A stretch of 64,000 nucleotides of DNA from Natrinema limicola JCM 13563. GTDB lineage: Archaea > Halobacteriota > Halobacteria > Halobacteriales > Natrialbaceae. Shown piece after piece: positions 25,602 to 33,777 of this stretch. The DNA is taken from the NCBI RefSeq assembly GCF_000337475.1, contig NZ_AOIT01000016.1:68608-132607 (forward strand). Reading direction: 5' to 3'. Both the position numbers and the translations under genes were made by a program. The notes below the pieces were generated by a model, which was not told where the DNA came from, did not search any database, and was given only the letters and a program-made list of their open reading frames with translations. How positions within the stretch are numbered: the stretch's first letter is position 1; each line of letters opens with the position of its first letter.

Positions 25602-26210
25602 CTACGCCGACTCGAGCAATCTCTCCTCGAAAAACGCCCGAACCGCACTCGCGATGTCGGCAGCCGCGCCGAGGAAGAAATGATCGGCCGAGAAGGCGGT
25701 TATTTTGTCGCCACGACCTCGCGCGCGCTCGACGATCGGCTCCCAGTCGGCGGTCGTATCTCGTGTGCCATACAGAACGTGGACGGGGGTCTCGAGCGAG
25801 TCGATGGCCTCGACGGCGTCGAGATCGTCGGCCAGGCGTGCCGTCGGCGCGAGGACGGCGACCGCGTCGGGGTCGACGTCGGTCGCGGCGAGTATTGTCA
25901 GCGTCGCGCCGAAACTGTAGCCGAAGACGCCGACCGGGCAGCCGTCGACCTCGTCGCGCGCCCACCGAACGGCATTCCGGACGTCTTCACGCTCGCCATA
26001 TCCCTCGTCCCATGGCCCGTAATCGAAGCGCAAACAGGCGATGCCGGCGTCACGCAGGACGTCGCTAACGGCGACGAGGCGGCGGTCGCTTCGCGTGCCA
26101 CCGTGTTGGGGATGTGGCGGACAGGCGACGACGATCGCCCGTGGGTCGCTGTCGGGTTCGACGAGCGTCCCGCGAACGTCGCGACCGCCGGGAAGCAGAA
26201 CGTCGCTCAT
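25602..26210 (-). CDS. Alpha/beta hydrolase (dienelactone-hydrolase-like)
   Basis: 202 aa. The nucleophile elbow GYSFGA holds S99, the acid lies after HVLYGTRD, and the histidine is in FSADHFFLG. The segment PPHPQHGGTRSDRR is typical of small archaeal serine hydrolases of this group. Start at ATG 26210; a TTACC element lies about 25 bases upstream on the minus strand. Substrate unknown. It follows the truncated membrane gene at 26307 on the same strand. Confidence 0.8.
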   Translation of the reverse strand: MSDVLLPGGRDVRGTLVEPDSDPRAIVVACPPHPQHGGTRSDRRLVAVSDVLRDAGIACLRFDYGPWDEGYGEREDVRNAVRWARDEVDGCPVGVFGYSFGATLTILAATDVDPDAVAVLAPTARLADDLDAVEAIDSLETPVHVLYGTRDTTADWEPIVERARGRGDKITAFSADHFFLGAAADIASAVRAFFEERLLESA

Positions 26211-26306
26211 GGCCGATCGTTGTGAGCCAGTGGTAATCAATCCCCATCGAGCCCGCGGCCCGAGGAGGATTGGTTCGAGACGGGTTCAGACGGACAGGCA
26301 TCCGTC

Positions 26307-26606
26307 TCAAACGCGACCCGACGGATCGGGAACCGACTCGCGCAAACGGAGCCGGTCGTACTCGCCGAGGAGGGCATAGCCGACAAAGCCAACCACGAAA
26401 GCTGCCATGCCGAGCGACTGGATGCCGAGTCCCACAGACCAGACGGCTGCGGCGACGAGCGCGAGGCCGGCAACGACACCGGGGCCGCCCGGTCGCGACA
26501 CGTACGTCGCCCCGCGTCCGCCCTCGAGCCAGAGCCACCAGCCGACTGCCGCCGTGGCCCCGACGGCCAGCAGGAGCGCGACGGCGCTGTACCGGGCCGT
26601 GCTGGC
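26307..26606 (-). pseudogene. 5'-truncated membrane protein gene (remnant)
   Basis: Reading leftward, the frame encodes two hydrophobic helices (YSAVALLLAVGATAAVGWWL and a long one containing AAAVWSVGLGIQSLGMAAF) and a charged tail ending in PDPSGRV. Codons are typical of highly biased haloarchaeal genes, while the opposite strand here is Pro/Ala-rich nonsense, so this strand looks coding. No in-frame ATG or GTG exists at a sensible N-terminus: candidates lie far inside the divergent zinc-finger gene. The 5' end appears to be missing. Confidence 0.45.
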
Positions 26607-27180
26607 ACACCGTCCGACCGAGGGCTTTCCCTCCGAGTCGACGCCGATCGACTCGGCGTGTCCCCGCTGTGGCGACCGGGCAGTCCTGCGGTACGAACGG
26701 GGGTTCGTCACCGTCGCGTGTTCGGCGTGTGAGGAGTGGCCCGGGTTTACGTATCCGTTTCCGAAACACGGGTTCGCGGAGCGGAACGTGGACGCGGTCG
26801 CCGAGGCGACCGCCCGCCGCGCCAGACACCACGTCGGACTCGCTCGAACGGGGCAGTGTCCGTTCTGTGCGGGGACGACGACCGTCGACCTCCGCCTCGA
26901 GGACGAGACCGACATCGTCGAGATTTCGTGTGACACCTGTACGTTCCTCGTCGGCGTGGAGCCGCTGGTGGCGCTCCGTCAGGACGGCCGCGTCGCCGCG
27001 GCTCTGGCCGACATCGATGTCGGCCTCGAGCGTCCCGACTGGGAGGTCCCGACGCCGACGACGCGAGTCGAGTCCACGGAACCGATACGAGTCGCGCTGA
27101 CGGTCGCTGGCGACGGAGGCACAGCCACGATCGTCGTTGACGGGTCGCTGTCGGTTCGCTCGGTCGATGTCGATCGATGA
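26599..27180 (+). CDS. Zinc-finger C-terminal domain of a haloarchaeal ArsR-like regulator, HTH missing
   Basis: 193 aa if translated from the GTG at 26599. Two zinc ribbons are visible: CPRCG with CSAC, and CPFC with CDTC. An all-beta C-terminal domain (ALTVAGDGGTATIVVDGS) follows. In the haloarchaeal family this resembles, a winged-helix domain of about 90 residues precedes the zinc part. Here that region is absent and the upstream sequence belongs to a gene on the other strand. It could be a degraded regulator or a standalone zinc protein. The start is uncertain. Confidence 0.55.
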   Translation: MLAHRPTEGFPSESTPIDSACPRCGDRAVLRYERGFVTVACSACEEWPGFTYPFPKHGFAERNVDAVAEATARRARHHVGLARTGQCPFCAGTTTVDLRLEDETDIVEISCDTCTFLVGVEPLVALRQDGRVAAALADIDVGLERPDWEVPTPTTRVESTEPIRVALTVAGDGGTATIVVDGSLSVRSVDVDR

Positions 27181-27234
27181 CCGGGATATTACGCTCGAAT
27201 TCGATCGTCGACATTGGATATTCTTGAAGTGACA

Positions 27235-27242
27235 TTTTTAAG
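27235..27242 (+). promoter_or_regulatory. TATA box of the PspA gene
   Basis: TTTTTAAG is centred 28 bases before the ATG at 27267, in a locally A/T-rich stretch. This fits a leaderless transcript. Confidence 0.5.
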
Positions 27243-27266
27243 GCCAGCGAGCAATACGTAGCGAAT

Positions 27267-28091
27267 ATGGGCATCCTCTCTCGGGCTTCCTACGTCATCC
27301 GGTCGAAACTCAACTCGGTACTCAACCGGGCCGAGGATCCGACCGAAACGCTGGACTATTCGTATGAGCAGATGCGTGACCAACTCCAGCAGGTCAAACG
27401 CGGCATCGCCGATCTCACCACGCAGAAAAAGCGCCTCGAGATGCAAAAACGCCGGCTCGAGGAAAACGTCGAGAAACACAACCAGCAGGCACGCACGGCG
27501 GTCCAGCAGGACCGGGAGGATCTGGCACGACGCGCCCTAGAGAAAAAGAAGACGAAGATGAACCAGATCGAGGACTTAGAGGGCCAAATCTCGGACCTGC
27601 AAAACCAGCAAGACCGGCTGGTCGAGCAGAAAAACGAACTCCAGCGCCGCATCGAGGAGTTCCGCACCAAAAAAGAGACGATGAAAGCCCGTCACGAGGC
27701 TGCAAAAGCCAGTTCGACGGTCTCGGAGGCGATGACCGCGACGGGCGAGGAGTTCGAGGACGTCGGACGCGCCATCGAACGCGCCGAGGAACAGACCGAG
27801 GATATGGAAGCCCGTGCCGCTGCCATGGACGAACTCCACGAGTCGGGTGCGTTCGAGGATGTCATGTCCGATAAGGACACGATCGACCGCGAACTCGAGC
27901 AACTGTCGACCGACAGCGGCGTCGAAGCCGAACTCGAGACGCTCAAATCCGAGGTCGGGGAGAGTGAGGCCGAACCGGCAACCGACACCGCAAGCGAGGG
28001 CGACGAGGCGGATCGGACGGATCTCGAGAGCGAAGACCAGGAAGACGTCGAAGCGGAGCTTGCGGAGCTGCAGGACGACGACCAAGCCTGA
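27267..28091 (+). CDS. pspA: PspA/IM30 family membrane-stress protein
   Basis: 274 aa. An amphipathic N-terminus MGILSRASYVIRSKLNSVLN is followed by a long coiled coil (about residues 25-200, rich in Gln/Lys/Glu) and an acidic disordered tail. This is the ESCRT-III-like PspA/Vipp1 architecture. These proteins polymerise on the inner membrane face under envelope stress. The acidic tail of about 70 residues is a halophilic addition. The gene is monocistronic. Confidence 0.85.
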   Translation: MGILSRASYVIRSKLNSVLNRAEDPTETLDYSYEQMRDQLQQVKRGIADLTTQKKRLEMQKRRLEENVEKHNQQARTAVQQDREDLARRALEKKKTKMNQIEDLEGQISDLQNQQDRLVEQKNELQRRIEEFRTKKETMKARHEAAKASSTVSEAMTATGEEFEDVGRAIERAEEQTEDMEARAAAMDELHESGAFEDVMSDKDTIDRELEQLSTDSGVEAELETLKSEVGESEAEPATDTASEGDEADRTDLESEDQEDVEAELAELQDDDQA

Positions 28092-28264
28092 CATAGACGA
28101 CTGTCACGCAATACCGGCACGGCAGCGACTCGCCGCAGTCCCTGCCGGGATCCAGTGAAATCGGCGTACCATCTATTGCAACGATGTCCACACCGATCAC
28201 AGGACAGTCCGCGCAATCGGGTGTGCAGTGACGATCAGTATGCGAACCGCTTGCTGTGATTTGG

Positions 28265-28277
28265 GGTAACTGTTACC
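28265..28277 (+). promoter_or_regulatory. Perfect palindrome upstream of a winged-helix gene (candidate operator)
   Basis: GGTAAC-T-GTTACC is a perfect 6+1+6 palindrome ending 25 bases before the ATG at 28302. It sits where the BRE/TATA region of a leaderless promoter would be. The downstream gene looks like a small DNA-binding protein, so autoregulation is a reasonable inference. Confidence 0.4.
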
Positions 28278-28301
28278 AATGTCCGTGTAGAACTGTCGTC
28301 T

Positions 28302-28649
28302 ATGAGTGACGAGTCACCGTTCGAGTCAATCACGCTGACGAATCAGGCAGTCCTGCTTACCGTCGCCGAACTCGCCCGCCAGAACGAAACGCCAGTTCAG
28401 ACACATGATCTTCGGAAACACTGTCAGGAGCGACTCGCCGATGTCGAGACGGAAGTCATCGGCACGATCTCAGAGGCCGACATCATCCGCTCGCTGTACC
28501 AACTCGAGGACGAAGACCTCGTCAACGAGATTCACCAATCGGCGACGTCGCCGACGGGCAAGGGCCGACCAGCGTATACTCTCGCTGTCTCCGAGGCGAG
28601 GGTCTACGACAAGATCGACGAGAAACTACACGAGACTCTCGTCGAGTAG
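28302..28649 (+). CDS. Small winged-helix-like protein
   Basis: 115 aa. It has the pattern LTVAELARQNETPVQTHDLR, EADIIRSLYQLEDEDLV and GKGRPAYTLAVSEARVYDKI. That reads as helix-turn-helix, recognition helix and wing, as in archaeal regulators or Orc-like wings. No effector domain. A palindrome lies directly upstream. Target unknown. Confidence 0.65.
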   Translation: MSDESPFESITLTNQAVLLTVAELARQNETPVQTHDLRKHCQERLADVETEVIGTISEADIIRSLYQLEDEDLVNEIHQSATSPTGKGRPAYTLAVSEARVYDKIDEKLHETLVE

Positions 28650-28683
28650 CCCGGCTGGCTGTCCGACGTCGCCGATCTCGCCG

Positions 28684-29193
28684 TCACGAGGGGGTTCCGA
28701 GAACGGCGATATCGTAGCTGGCGACGGCCACCGGTGACTCGAGGACGATCACTTGGAAGGCCCAGCTCGCGCCGCCGGTGAGGTCGCCGGTGCTGGCGAG
28801 ATAGCGGCCGAGCATTCTCTCGTCGTCGTCGTAGACACGCGTCCGTACTTCGACGGTCTGAATCCGGCTGGAGCCCGTGTTCTCGACGGTCCCCTGAATG
28901 GTCGATCCGAGATAGCCACTCTCGACGACGAACTCGTGGTCGCGCAGCGAGAGCGGCTCGAGCGGCGTCACCGAGTCGCTGGGTTGTTGCTGGGCGAGTG
29001 CCGCTGCCGCCGACAGCTGTGTTGCCGATCGATTGGAGACGTTGCTCGCGTTGATGCCGCTGACGGTGCCTTCCTGGTAGGTCGGCTGGCCGCCGAGGTT
29101 GCCGCTCCCGAGACAGCCGGCGGCTGCGGCCGCGACCCCGGTCCCTACTGTCGCGAGTACCCGCCGTCGGCTCGTCGACTCCGGGCGGCTCAT
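28684..29193 (-). CDS. Tat-exported lipoprotein with FxLYD-like domain
   Basis: 169 aa. The signal SRRRVLATVGTGVAAAAAGC has a twin arginine and a lipobox ending at C27, typical of haloarchaeal lipoproteins. The mature part is Ser/Gln-rich, then a beta domain (GTVENTGSSRIQTVEVRTRV) like FxLYD/DUF3426 modules. It probably sits on the outer membrane face. Function unknown. Divergent from the membrane protein at 29404. Confidence 0.78.
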   Translation of the reverse strand: MSRPESTSRRRVLATVGTGVAAAAAGCLGSGNLGGQPTYQEGTVSGINASNVSNRSATQLSAAAALAQQQPSDSVTPLEPLSLRDHEFVVESGYLGSTIQGTVENTGSSRIQTVEVRTRVYDDDERMLGRYLASTGDLTGGASWAFQVIVLESPVAVASYDIAVLGTPS

Positions 29194-29403
29194 TGCCGTC
29201 GCGCGTTCGTCTGCGAGGGAGTTCCGTCACGGTACATGTGTCAGAGCGACGCCACGGACCCATTTCAGTGTGGGCCTTGAAGCGGCTGTGCTCGTCCGTG
29301 GGTGGACGGACTGCCGGCAAGCTCGTCGAGCGCCGCCGGTCCGTTTAGCACCGGCGTGTAGCGATGTGCAACGCAGGCCCTTATTGCCGGGTCGGTGGGA
29401 CGT

Positions 29404-30465
29404 ATGGCTATGGGATCTGCCGAAACCGACGAGACGCTCGAGTCGTACGGGGCCGATATCGGTGCCCGTGGGGGAGTGTTGACGCGGTTCCGGGAGTGGA
29501 TGCTGGTCGACGGAAATCGGTTATCCGTCGCCGCTATCGTCTTGCTAGCTGTCTTTGCGGTGGTCACCGTCTTGTACGAACTCGGCGTCATCACCTTCGT
29601 CAACCCGAACGCCGTGACGCGCGTGGCAAGCGGCATGATCGCGGGGACGTTCTCGCTCGTGACGCTGGTCGTCTCGGTCAACCAGCTCATCCTCTCCCAG
29701 GAGTTCAGCGCAGCGGGCCGCGCTCGCGACCGACTCGAGAACGTCATCGAGTTCCGCCGGACCGTCGCGGACGACGCGGCCGTCCCCGCGAGCCCGGCAG
29801 CCCCCACGCGGGTCCTCGGACTGCTGCTCGAATCGATTCATCACGACGCGACGGCATTCGCCGATGCGGTCGGGGATCACGACAACGAGTTCTCCGAGAC
29901 GGTCAGCCAGTACACGAACGGTATCCAAGCGCGGACGAACCGAATCGACGACCGAATCAGCAGTGCCGACTCGGATGCGTTCACTGCCGTTTCGGCGGCG
30001 ATTACGTACGACGAGTCATGGTACTTGTACGTCGGCACCCATCTGCGCGGCGAGTACGCCGACTCGCTGTCGCCGACCGCTGCCGAGCGACTCGACGACC
30101 TGATCCGTTCTCTGAAACTGTTTCACGTGGCTCGAGAGCAGTTCAAGACGACGTACCTACAGCAGGAACTCACGCGCTTTTCTCAGCTCACGGTCTACTG
30201 TGGCGTGCCATCGATCCTGTCCGCAATCCTCATCGGGTTGCTGTACGCCGACGTCACTGGGCCAAGCGTCAGCGCCGCCGTGCTTCCGTACGTCGTGAGC
30301 GTGCTCTTTCTCGTCGTCCTCTTGCCGCTTGCCCTGCTCGCGTCCTACATTCTCCGGACCGCGACCATCACACGGCGAACCGCGTCGGTCGGCCCGATGG
30401 TCCCACAAAAGGCTCCCGACGCGGGCCCGTTCGACGTGGGGTATGGCCACGACCGGGATCGGTGA
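29404..30465 (+). CDS. Four-helix haloarchaeal membrane protein of unknown function
   Basis: 353 aa. Two hydrophobic helices near residues 40-95 (AAIVLLAVFAVVTVLYELGV, then MIAGTFSLVTLVVSVNQLIL) are followed by a soluble middle of about 150 residues with an LTRFSQLTVYCGVP approach. Two further helices (LSAILIGLLYADV and VVSVLFLVVLLPLALLASYI) lead to a cytoplasmic tail. No transport or enzyme motif is seen. GTG 29395, ATG 29404 and ATG 29410 are all possible starts; a TTATT element near 29379 favours the ATGs. Confidence 0.7.
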   Translation: MAMGSAETDETLESYGADIGARGGVLTRFREWMLVDGNRLSVAAIVLLAVFAVVTVLYELGVITFVNPNAVTRVASGMIAGTFSLVTLVVSVNQLILSQEFSAAGRARDRLENVIEFRRTVADDAAVPASPAAPTRVLGLLLESIHHDATAFADAVGDHDNEFSETVSQYTNGIQARTNRIDDRISSADSDAFTAVSAAITYDESWYLYVGTHLRGEYADSLSPTAAERLDDLIRSLKLFHVAREQFKTTYLQQELTRFSQLTVYCGVPSILSAILIGLLYADVTGPSVSAAVLPYVVSVLFLVVLLPLALLASYILRTATITRRTASVGPMVPQKAPDAGPFDVGYGHDRDR

Positions 30466-30548
30466 GCACGGCTTCTCTCTCGGTGCCGTGGCAGTCCACG
30501 AGCCGACGGACCGACTCATTCGTATAGCCTCGGCTTCTATCGACGGCT

Positions 30549-31028
30549 GTGATCGTCATCTGCGGGCCGCCGGGTGTCGGAAAAACCACCATCGCGACCC
30601 GCGTCCGTGACCGACTCGCGGAGCGGGACGTTCCAGTGCGACTCTACCACTCCGACGACTTCTCGAGTCGGACCTACGAGCAACTGGCCGAACAGGCCGG
30701 TTCGGCCCCTGCAGCCGGCGTGACGCTCGTCGACGGGACGTTTTACCGCCGGAAATGGCAGACGCAGTTTCGCGCCCTCGGCGACGTACGGTTCGTCCAC
30801 GTGACTGCGAGCCTCGAGACCTGCCTCGAGCGCAATCGGCGTCGGGACGATTCGATCTCAGAACAGGGCGTCCACGTCGTCTACCGGGAGTTCGAGGCCC
30901 CCGACGCCGACCTCGAGATCGATACCGACCGGTGTGAGCCCGCTATCGCTGTCGATCGGATCGTGACGGCGGTCGAAACGTGGGGCGAGTACAACGTGGA
31001 GCTACCGGTCGATAACCGTCTCTCCTGA
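30549..31028 (+). CDS. P-loop kinase/ATPase (AAA, adenylylsulfate-kinase/PSTK-like)
   Basis: 159 aa from a GTG start. Walker A GPPGVGKTT begins at residue 6, a YHSDDFSSRTY segment sits where small-molecule kinases bind substrate, then VDGTFYRRKW and an R-rich lid ERNRRRDD. It resembles the short archaeal kinases related to PSTK. The substrate cannot be assigned. The C-terminus (EYNVELPVDNRLS) is unfamiliar. It converges on the UspA gene, 11 bases apart. Confidence 0.7.
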   Translation: MIVICGPPGVGKTTIATRVRDRLAERDVPVRLYHSDDFSSRTYEQLAEQAGSAPAAGVTLVDGTFYRRKWQTQFRALGDVRFVHVTASLETCLERNRRRDDSISEQGVHVVYREFEAPDADLEIDTDRCEPAIAVDRIVTAVETWGEYNVELPVDNRLS

Positions 31029-31039
31029 CCGACGCCGGG

Positions 31040-31477
31040 TCAGGCGGTGAACACGGGGACGTCGAGTGAGCCGATGACTCGGTTCGTGATCGAGCCCAAC
31101 AGTGGCTTGTCCGGATCGGAGCGCCCGCGCTTTCCCATGACAACGAGGTCGATATCGTGTTCGTCGACGTAGTCGGTGATGGCCTCGACTGGCGTGTTCG
31201 CCTTGACAGCCGTGACACAAGAGACATCGGCATCGGCAGCGAGGTCTTCGATCTCCGAGACGAACGTCTGGCCTTTCTTCTCGAGTCGGCGTCGCGTCTG
31301 ACTGATATCGCTTGGCACCGCGACGTAGTCGGCATCACCCATATCCATCGCGTACAGGACGTGCAGCGTCGCGTCGTTTCGCTGTGCGAACTTGATCGCC
31401 TGGTTTACCCCGTTGCGAGCGGCTTTGCTGCCGTCAGTCGGCACGAGAATGTCGTCGAAGTCGTGTGGCTCGTCCAT
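31040..31477 (-). CDS. Universal stress protein UspA family
   Basis: 145 aa. It starts FDDILVPTDGSKAARNGVNQ and ends with the ATP-binding motif MGKRGRSDPDKPLLGSITNR followed by VIGSLDVPVFTA, so it is the ATP-binding subtype. Start at ATG 31477; upstream in-frame sequence is Arg-rich and not protein-like. Single-domain cytoplasmic protein, many copies are usual in haloarchaea. Confidence 0.9.
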   Translation of the reverse strand: MDEPHDFDDILVPTDGSKAARNGVNQAIKFAQRNDATLHVLYAMDMGDADYVAVPSDISQTRRRLEKKGQTFVSEIEDLAADADVSCVTAVKANTPVEAITDYVDEHDIDLVVMGKRGRSDPDKPLLGSITNRVIGSLDVPVFTA

Positions 31478-31622
31478 ACGTCCCACACGACGCCGAAATG
31501 GGTAATCCTTGCCCACCCGTTCAGACGGTCTGCTGTCAGTCAATTTTCTGGATAGCTGCGACGTCCCTGCGGGTACCCCGGGAATTCGTGAGCCCGATCG
31601 AACCCGCAGCCGCCGTCTAACA

Positions 31623-31871
31623 TCACGAAGCCGACACATGTTCCGGCGGCGGATGGATTCGGACGGACTGCCCGAGCCCGTCCAGTAGCAGGCCGATCGC
31701 AGTTTCGTGTGCCTCCTTCGAGCGGTGGATGTGCTGTGGCCGAACCGGCTGCGCCTCGTACGCGTCGAATGCGTCATCGGCTACCATCCCTTCTCGCTCG
31801 AGCGCCGCCCGTAGTTCGAACAGTAATGCGTGTAGATGGACGAGTTCTTGCGCGTTCACGCGCCAATGCAC
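31623..31871 (-). CDS. UPF0058 family protein
   Basis: 82 aa from a GTG at 31871, or 78 aa from a GTG at 31859. The pattern NAQELVHLHALLFELRAALE, then RPQHIHRSKEAHETAIGLLL, is characteristic of the small helical archaeal family UPF0058. Conserved histidines suggest a metal or nucleic-acid role, unproven. It lies before mtnP on the minus strand but about 120 bases from it. Confidence 0.75.
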   Translation of the reverse strand: MHWRVNAQELVHLHALLFELRAALEREGMVADDAFDAYEAQPVRPQHIHRSKEAHETAIGLLLDGLGQSVRIHPPPEHVSAS

Positions 31872-31992
31872 ACTATTGTTTCTCTTAGTTCTCTCTGTAC
31901 TATTCCTGTAGTGTCTGTTCGATCGAGACATATGACAGACGGCAACATGCCGCGTCGATGTTCGTCGCCGTCGCGTCCCGATTGTGAATTGC

Positions 31993-32853
31993 TTACTCGA
32001 GGTACTCGCCAGCCAGCAGCTCGACGCGTTCTCTGGTTTCCTCGGGAATCGTCTCCGGCGGCGTGTTGATCGCCCCCTCGAGTGCAGTCCAGGCCTCGCT
32101 TTCGAAGTCGTCGGGCATCGTTCGGATCGCGTGTTCGACGACCGCGTTGATCGACTCCCGGTTCGCCGTGGCGTTTTCGCGGACCTCCTCGAGGGAGACC
32201 TCGCTATCCGATTTCCAGACGTCGTAGTCGGTGACGCCGGCAATGGTGGCGTAGCTCAGTTCCGCTTCGCGGGCGAGTTTGGCCTCTGGGATGGCGGTCA
32301 TGCCGATGATGTCCCAGCCCTGCTCGCGGTAGAACTCGCTTTCGGCTTTCGTCGAGAACTGCGGGCCTTCGATGCAGACGTAGGTACCGTCTGCTGCAAC
32401 TTTGGTGTCGGCGTCGGTCGCCTCGCGGGCCGAGTCGGCCAGATGGGCGGCCAGTGTCGGACAGTAGGGTTCGGCAAACCCCATGTGAACGACCATTCCG
32501 TCACCGAAGAACGTCGGCGAGCGGTGTTTGGTCCGGTCGAAGATCTGGTCGGGGACGACCAGCGTCCGGGGCGGCAAGTCCTCGCGTAAGCTCCCCACCG
32601 CGTTCGTGGAGATCACCCGATCGACGCCGACCGATTTGAGCGCGTAGATGTTCGCCTGATAGGACGCGTCGGTCGGCGGATGCCGGTGGTCTTCGCCGTG
32701 GCGCGGCAGAAATGCAACCTCCCGACCGGCGAGGTCGCCGATCGTGATCGCATCGCTTGGCTCGCCGTAGGGCGTCGAAACCGATTCGGTTCGTACGTTC
32801 TCGAGTGGCAGTGCGTCATAAATGCCGCTGCCACCGATGACGCCGATGGTCAT
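31993..32853 (-). CDS. mtnP: S-methyl-5'-thioadenosine phosphorylase
   Basis: 286 aa of the PNP/MTAP family. MTIGVIGGSGIYD carries the phosphate-binding start, LPRHGEDHRHPP the second phosphate site, EGPQFSTKAESEFYR the base-binding stretch. It splits MTA into adenine and 5-methylthioribose-1-phosphate. A TTTAGG element lies about 28 bases upstream of the ATG. The neighbouring phosphoribosyltransferase at 32943 could recapture the released purine. Confidence 0.88.
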   Translation of the reverse strand: MTIGVIGGSGIYDALPLENVRTESVSTPYGEPSDAITIGDLAGREVAFLPRHGEDHRHPPTDASYQANIYALKSVGVDRVISTNAVGSLREDLPPRTLVVPDQIFDRTKHRSPTFFGDGMVVHMGFAEPYCPTLAAHLADSAREATDADTKVAADGTYVCIEGPQFSTKAESEFYREQGWDIIGMTAIPEAKLAREAELSYATIAGVTDYDVWKSDSEVSLEEVRENATANRESINAVVEHAIRTMPDDFESEAWTALEGAINTPPETIPEETRERVELLAGEYLE

Positions 32854-32942
32854 GCAGAGACGTGGGCGGACCACCCTCCTAAAGTTCCGGGTCCCACATG
32901 GATGGGGCACGGCCCGTCGGCACTGACTGGCGGGAGTCCGTC

Positions 32943-33638
32943 TCAGTCGAGGAGTGCCCACTCGCTGTCGCTAACTGACTCGAGCACTTCGCGTCGCTTC
33001 ATCTCGGCGAGGACTTCGGGGAGCCGGTCGGGCTGGGCGATCTCCATCTCGATGCGCTCGATGCCGTGGTGTTCGGTGAGGAAGTGACGGATCTCATCGT
33101 CCGTGAACGTCTCTTGGTCGGCCTTTTCCATGGCACTCGAGGTCAAGTCGATCATGTCCTCGATGAAGTTCCACGGGTAGACGACCCAGGTCCACGCCTC
33201 GAGTCGTTCGCCGACGTAGTCGGGTTGGAACTCGCTGGTGCCGAGCAGTTGCAGCGTCGCGGTGCGGACCTCGCCGGCGTCGCGGTCAGCGACGTACTCG
33301 TAGGCACGGCTGATCGAGCCGCCGGTGTCGGCGATGTCGTCGATGATGAGTACGTCTTTGTCTTCGACGCTGCCTTCCGGCATCGGATAGCGGACGGTCG
33401 GTTCGTCGGCCTTCTCGGCGGTGCCGACGTAGTGTTCCATTTTCAGACTCGTCAGGTCGTCCAAACCGAGGAAGTCACAGAGACACCGACCCGCGAACCA
33501 GCCACCGCGGGCCAGCGCGACGACGACATCCGGTTCGAACTCGTCGTCGCGGACGTCGTCGGCCACGTCACGACACAGGCCGTAAATGTACTCCCAGTTG
33601 GTTATGGTACAGTCGAAATCGTCCGGTAGATCGGACAT
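32943..33638 (-). CDS. Purine-type phosphoribosyltransferase
   Basis: 231 aa. The PRPP-binding loop VLIIDDIADTGGS is at 97-109, preceded by the pyrophosphate loop ALARGGWFAGR. The C-terminal extension of about 60 residues, with helical ETFTDDEIRHFLTEHHGI, is typical of the haloarchaeal xanthine/hypoxanthine-type PRTases. Base specificity is uncertain. Same strand as mtnP, 89 bases upstream of it, which suggests a purine-salvage pair. Confidence 0.8.
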   Translation of the reverse strand: MSDLPDDFDCTITNWEYIYGLCRDVADDVRDDEFEPDVVVALARGGWFAGRCLCDFLGLDDLTSLKMEHYVGTAEKADEPTVRYPMPEGSVEDKDVLIIDDIADTGGSISRAYEYVADRDAGEVRTATLQLLGTSEFQPDYVGERLEAWTWVVYPWNFIEDMIDLTSSAMEKADQETFTDDEIRHFLTEHHGIERIEMEIAQPDRLPEVLAEMKRREVLESVSDSEWALLD

Positions 33639-33744
33639 CTGATGGCCACCTATCCGGTGTCTCGAGCGCGGCCCCCTTAAGTTGGCTGAAACGCCCGTCA
33701 ATCACTGGCCTCGTTTGACCGGGTCATTCACTGCCGTAGACAGC

Positions 33745-33775
33745 TATTTATAACTAGATGATACAACCTAGTTAT
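33745..33775 (+). promoter_or_regulatory. thiC promoter with perfect inverted repeat (candidate operator)
   Basis: TATTTATAA at 33745-33753 is the TATA box, 28 bases before the ATG. A perfect 8-base inverted repeat ATAACTAG (33750-33757)/CTAGTTAT (33768-33775), with a 10-base spacer, overlaps the TATA box and ends two bases before the ATG. Haloarchaeal thiC is known to be controlled by a transcription factor (ThiR) rather than by a TPP riboswitch, so an operator is the best reading. Binding is inferred. Confidence 0.55.
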
Positions 33776-33777
33776 CG

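Noticed and set aside
30549-31028. Zeta-toxin of a toxin-antitoxin pair
   Set aside because: The P-loop protein lacks an adjacent antitoxin gene and zeta-specific motifs; the neighbours are a membrane protein and UspA.
31478-31777. Upstream in-frame extension of the UspA gene
   Set aside because: Arg/Ser-rich and not protein-like. The UspA fold begins at the ATG at 31477.
33700-33777. TPP riboswitch before thiC
   Set aside because: The TATA box leaves almost no leader, so there is no room for an aptamer.
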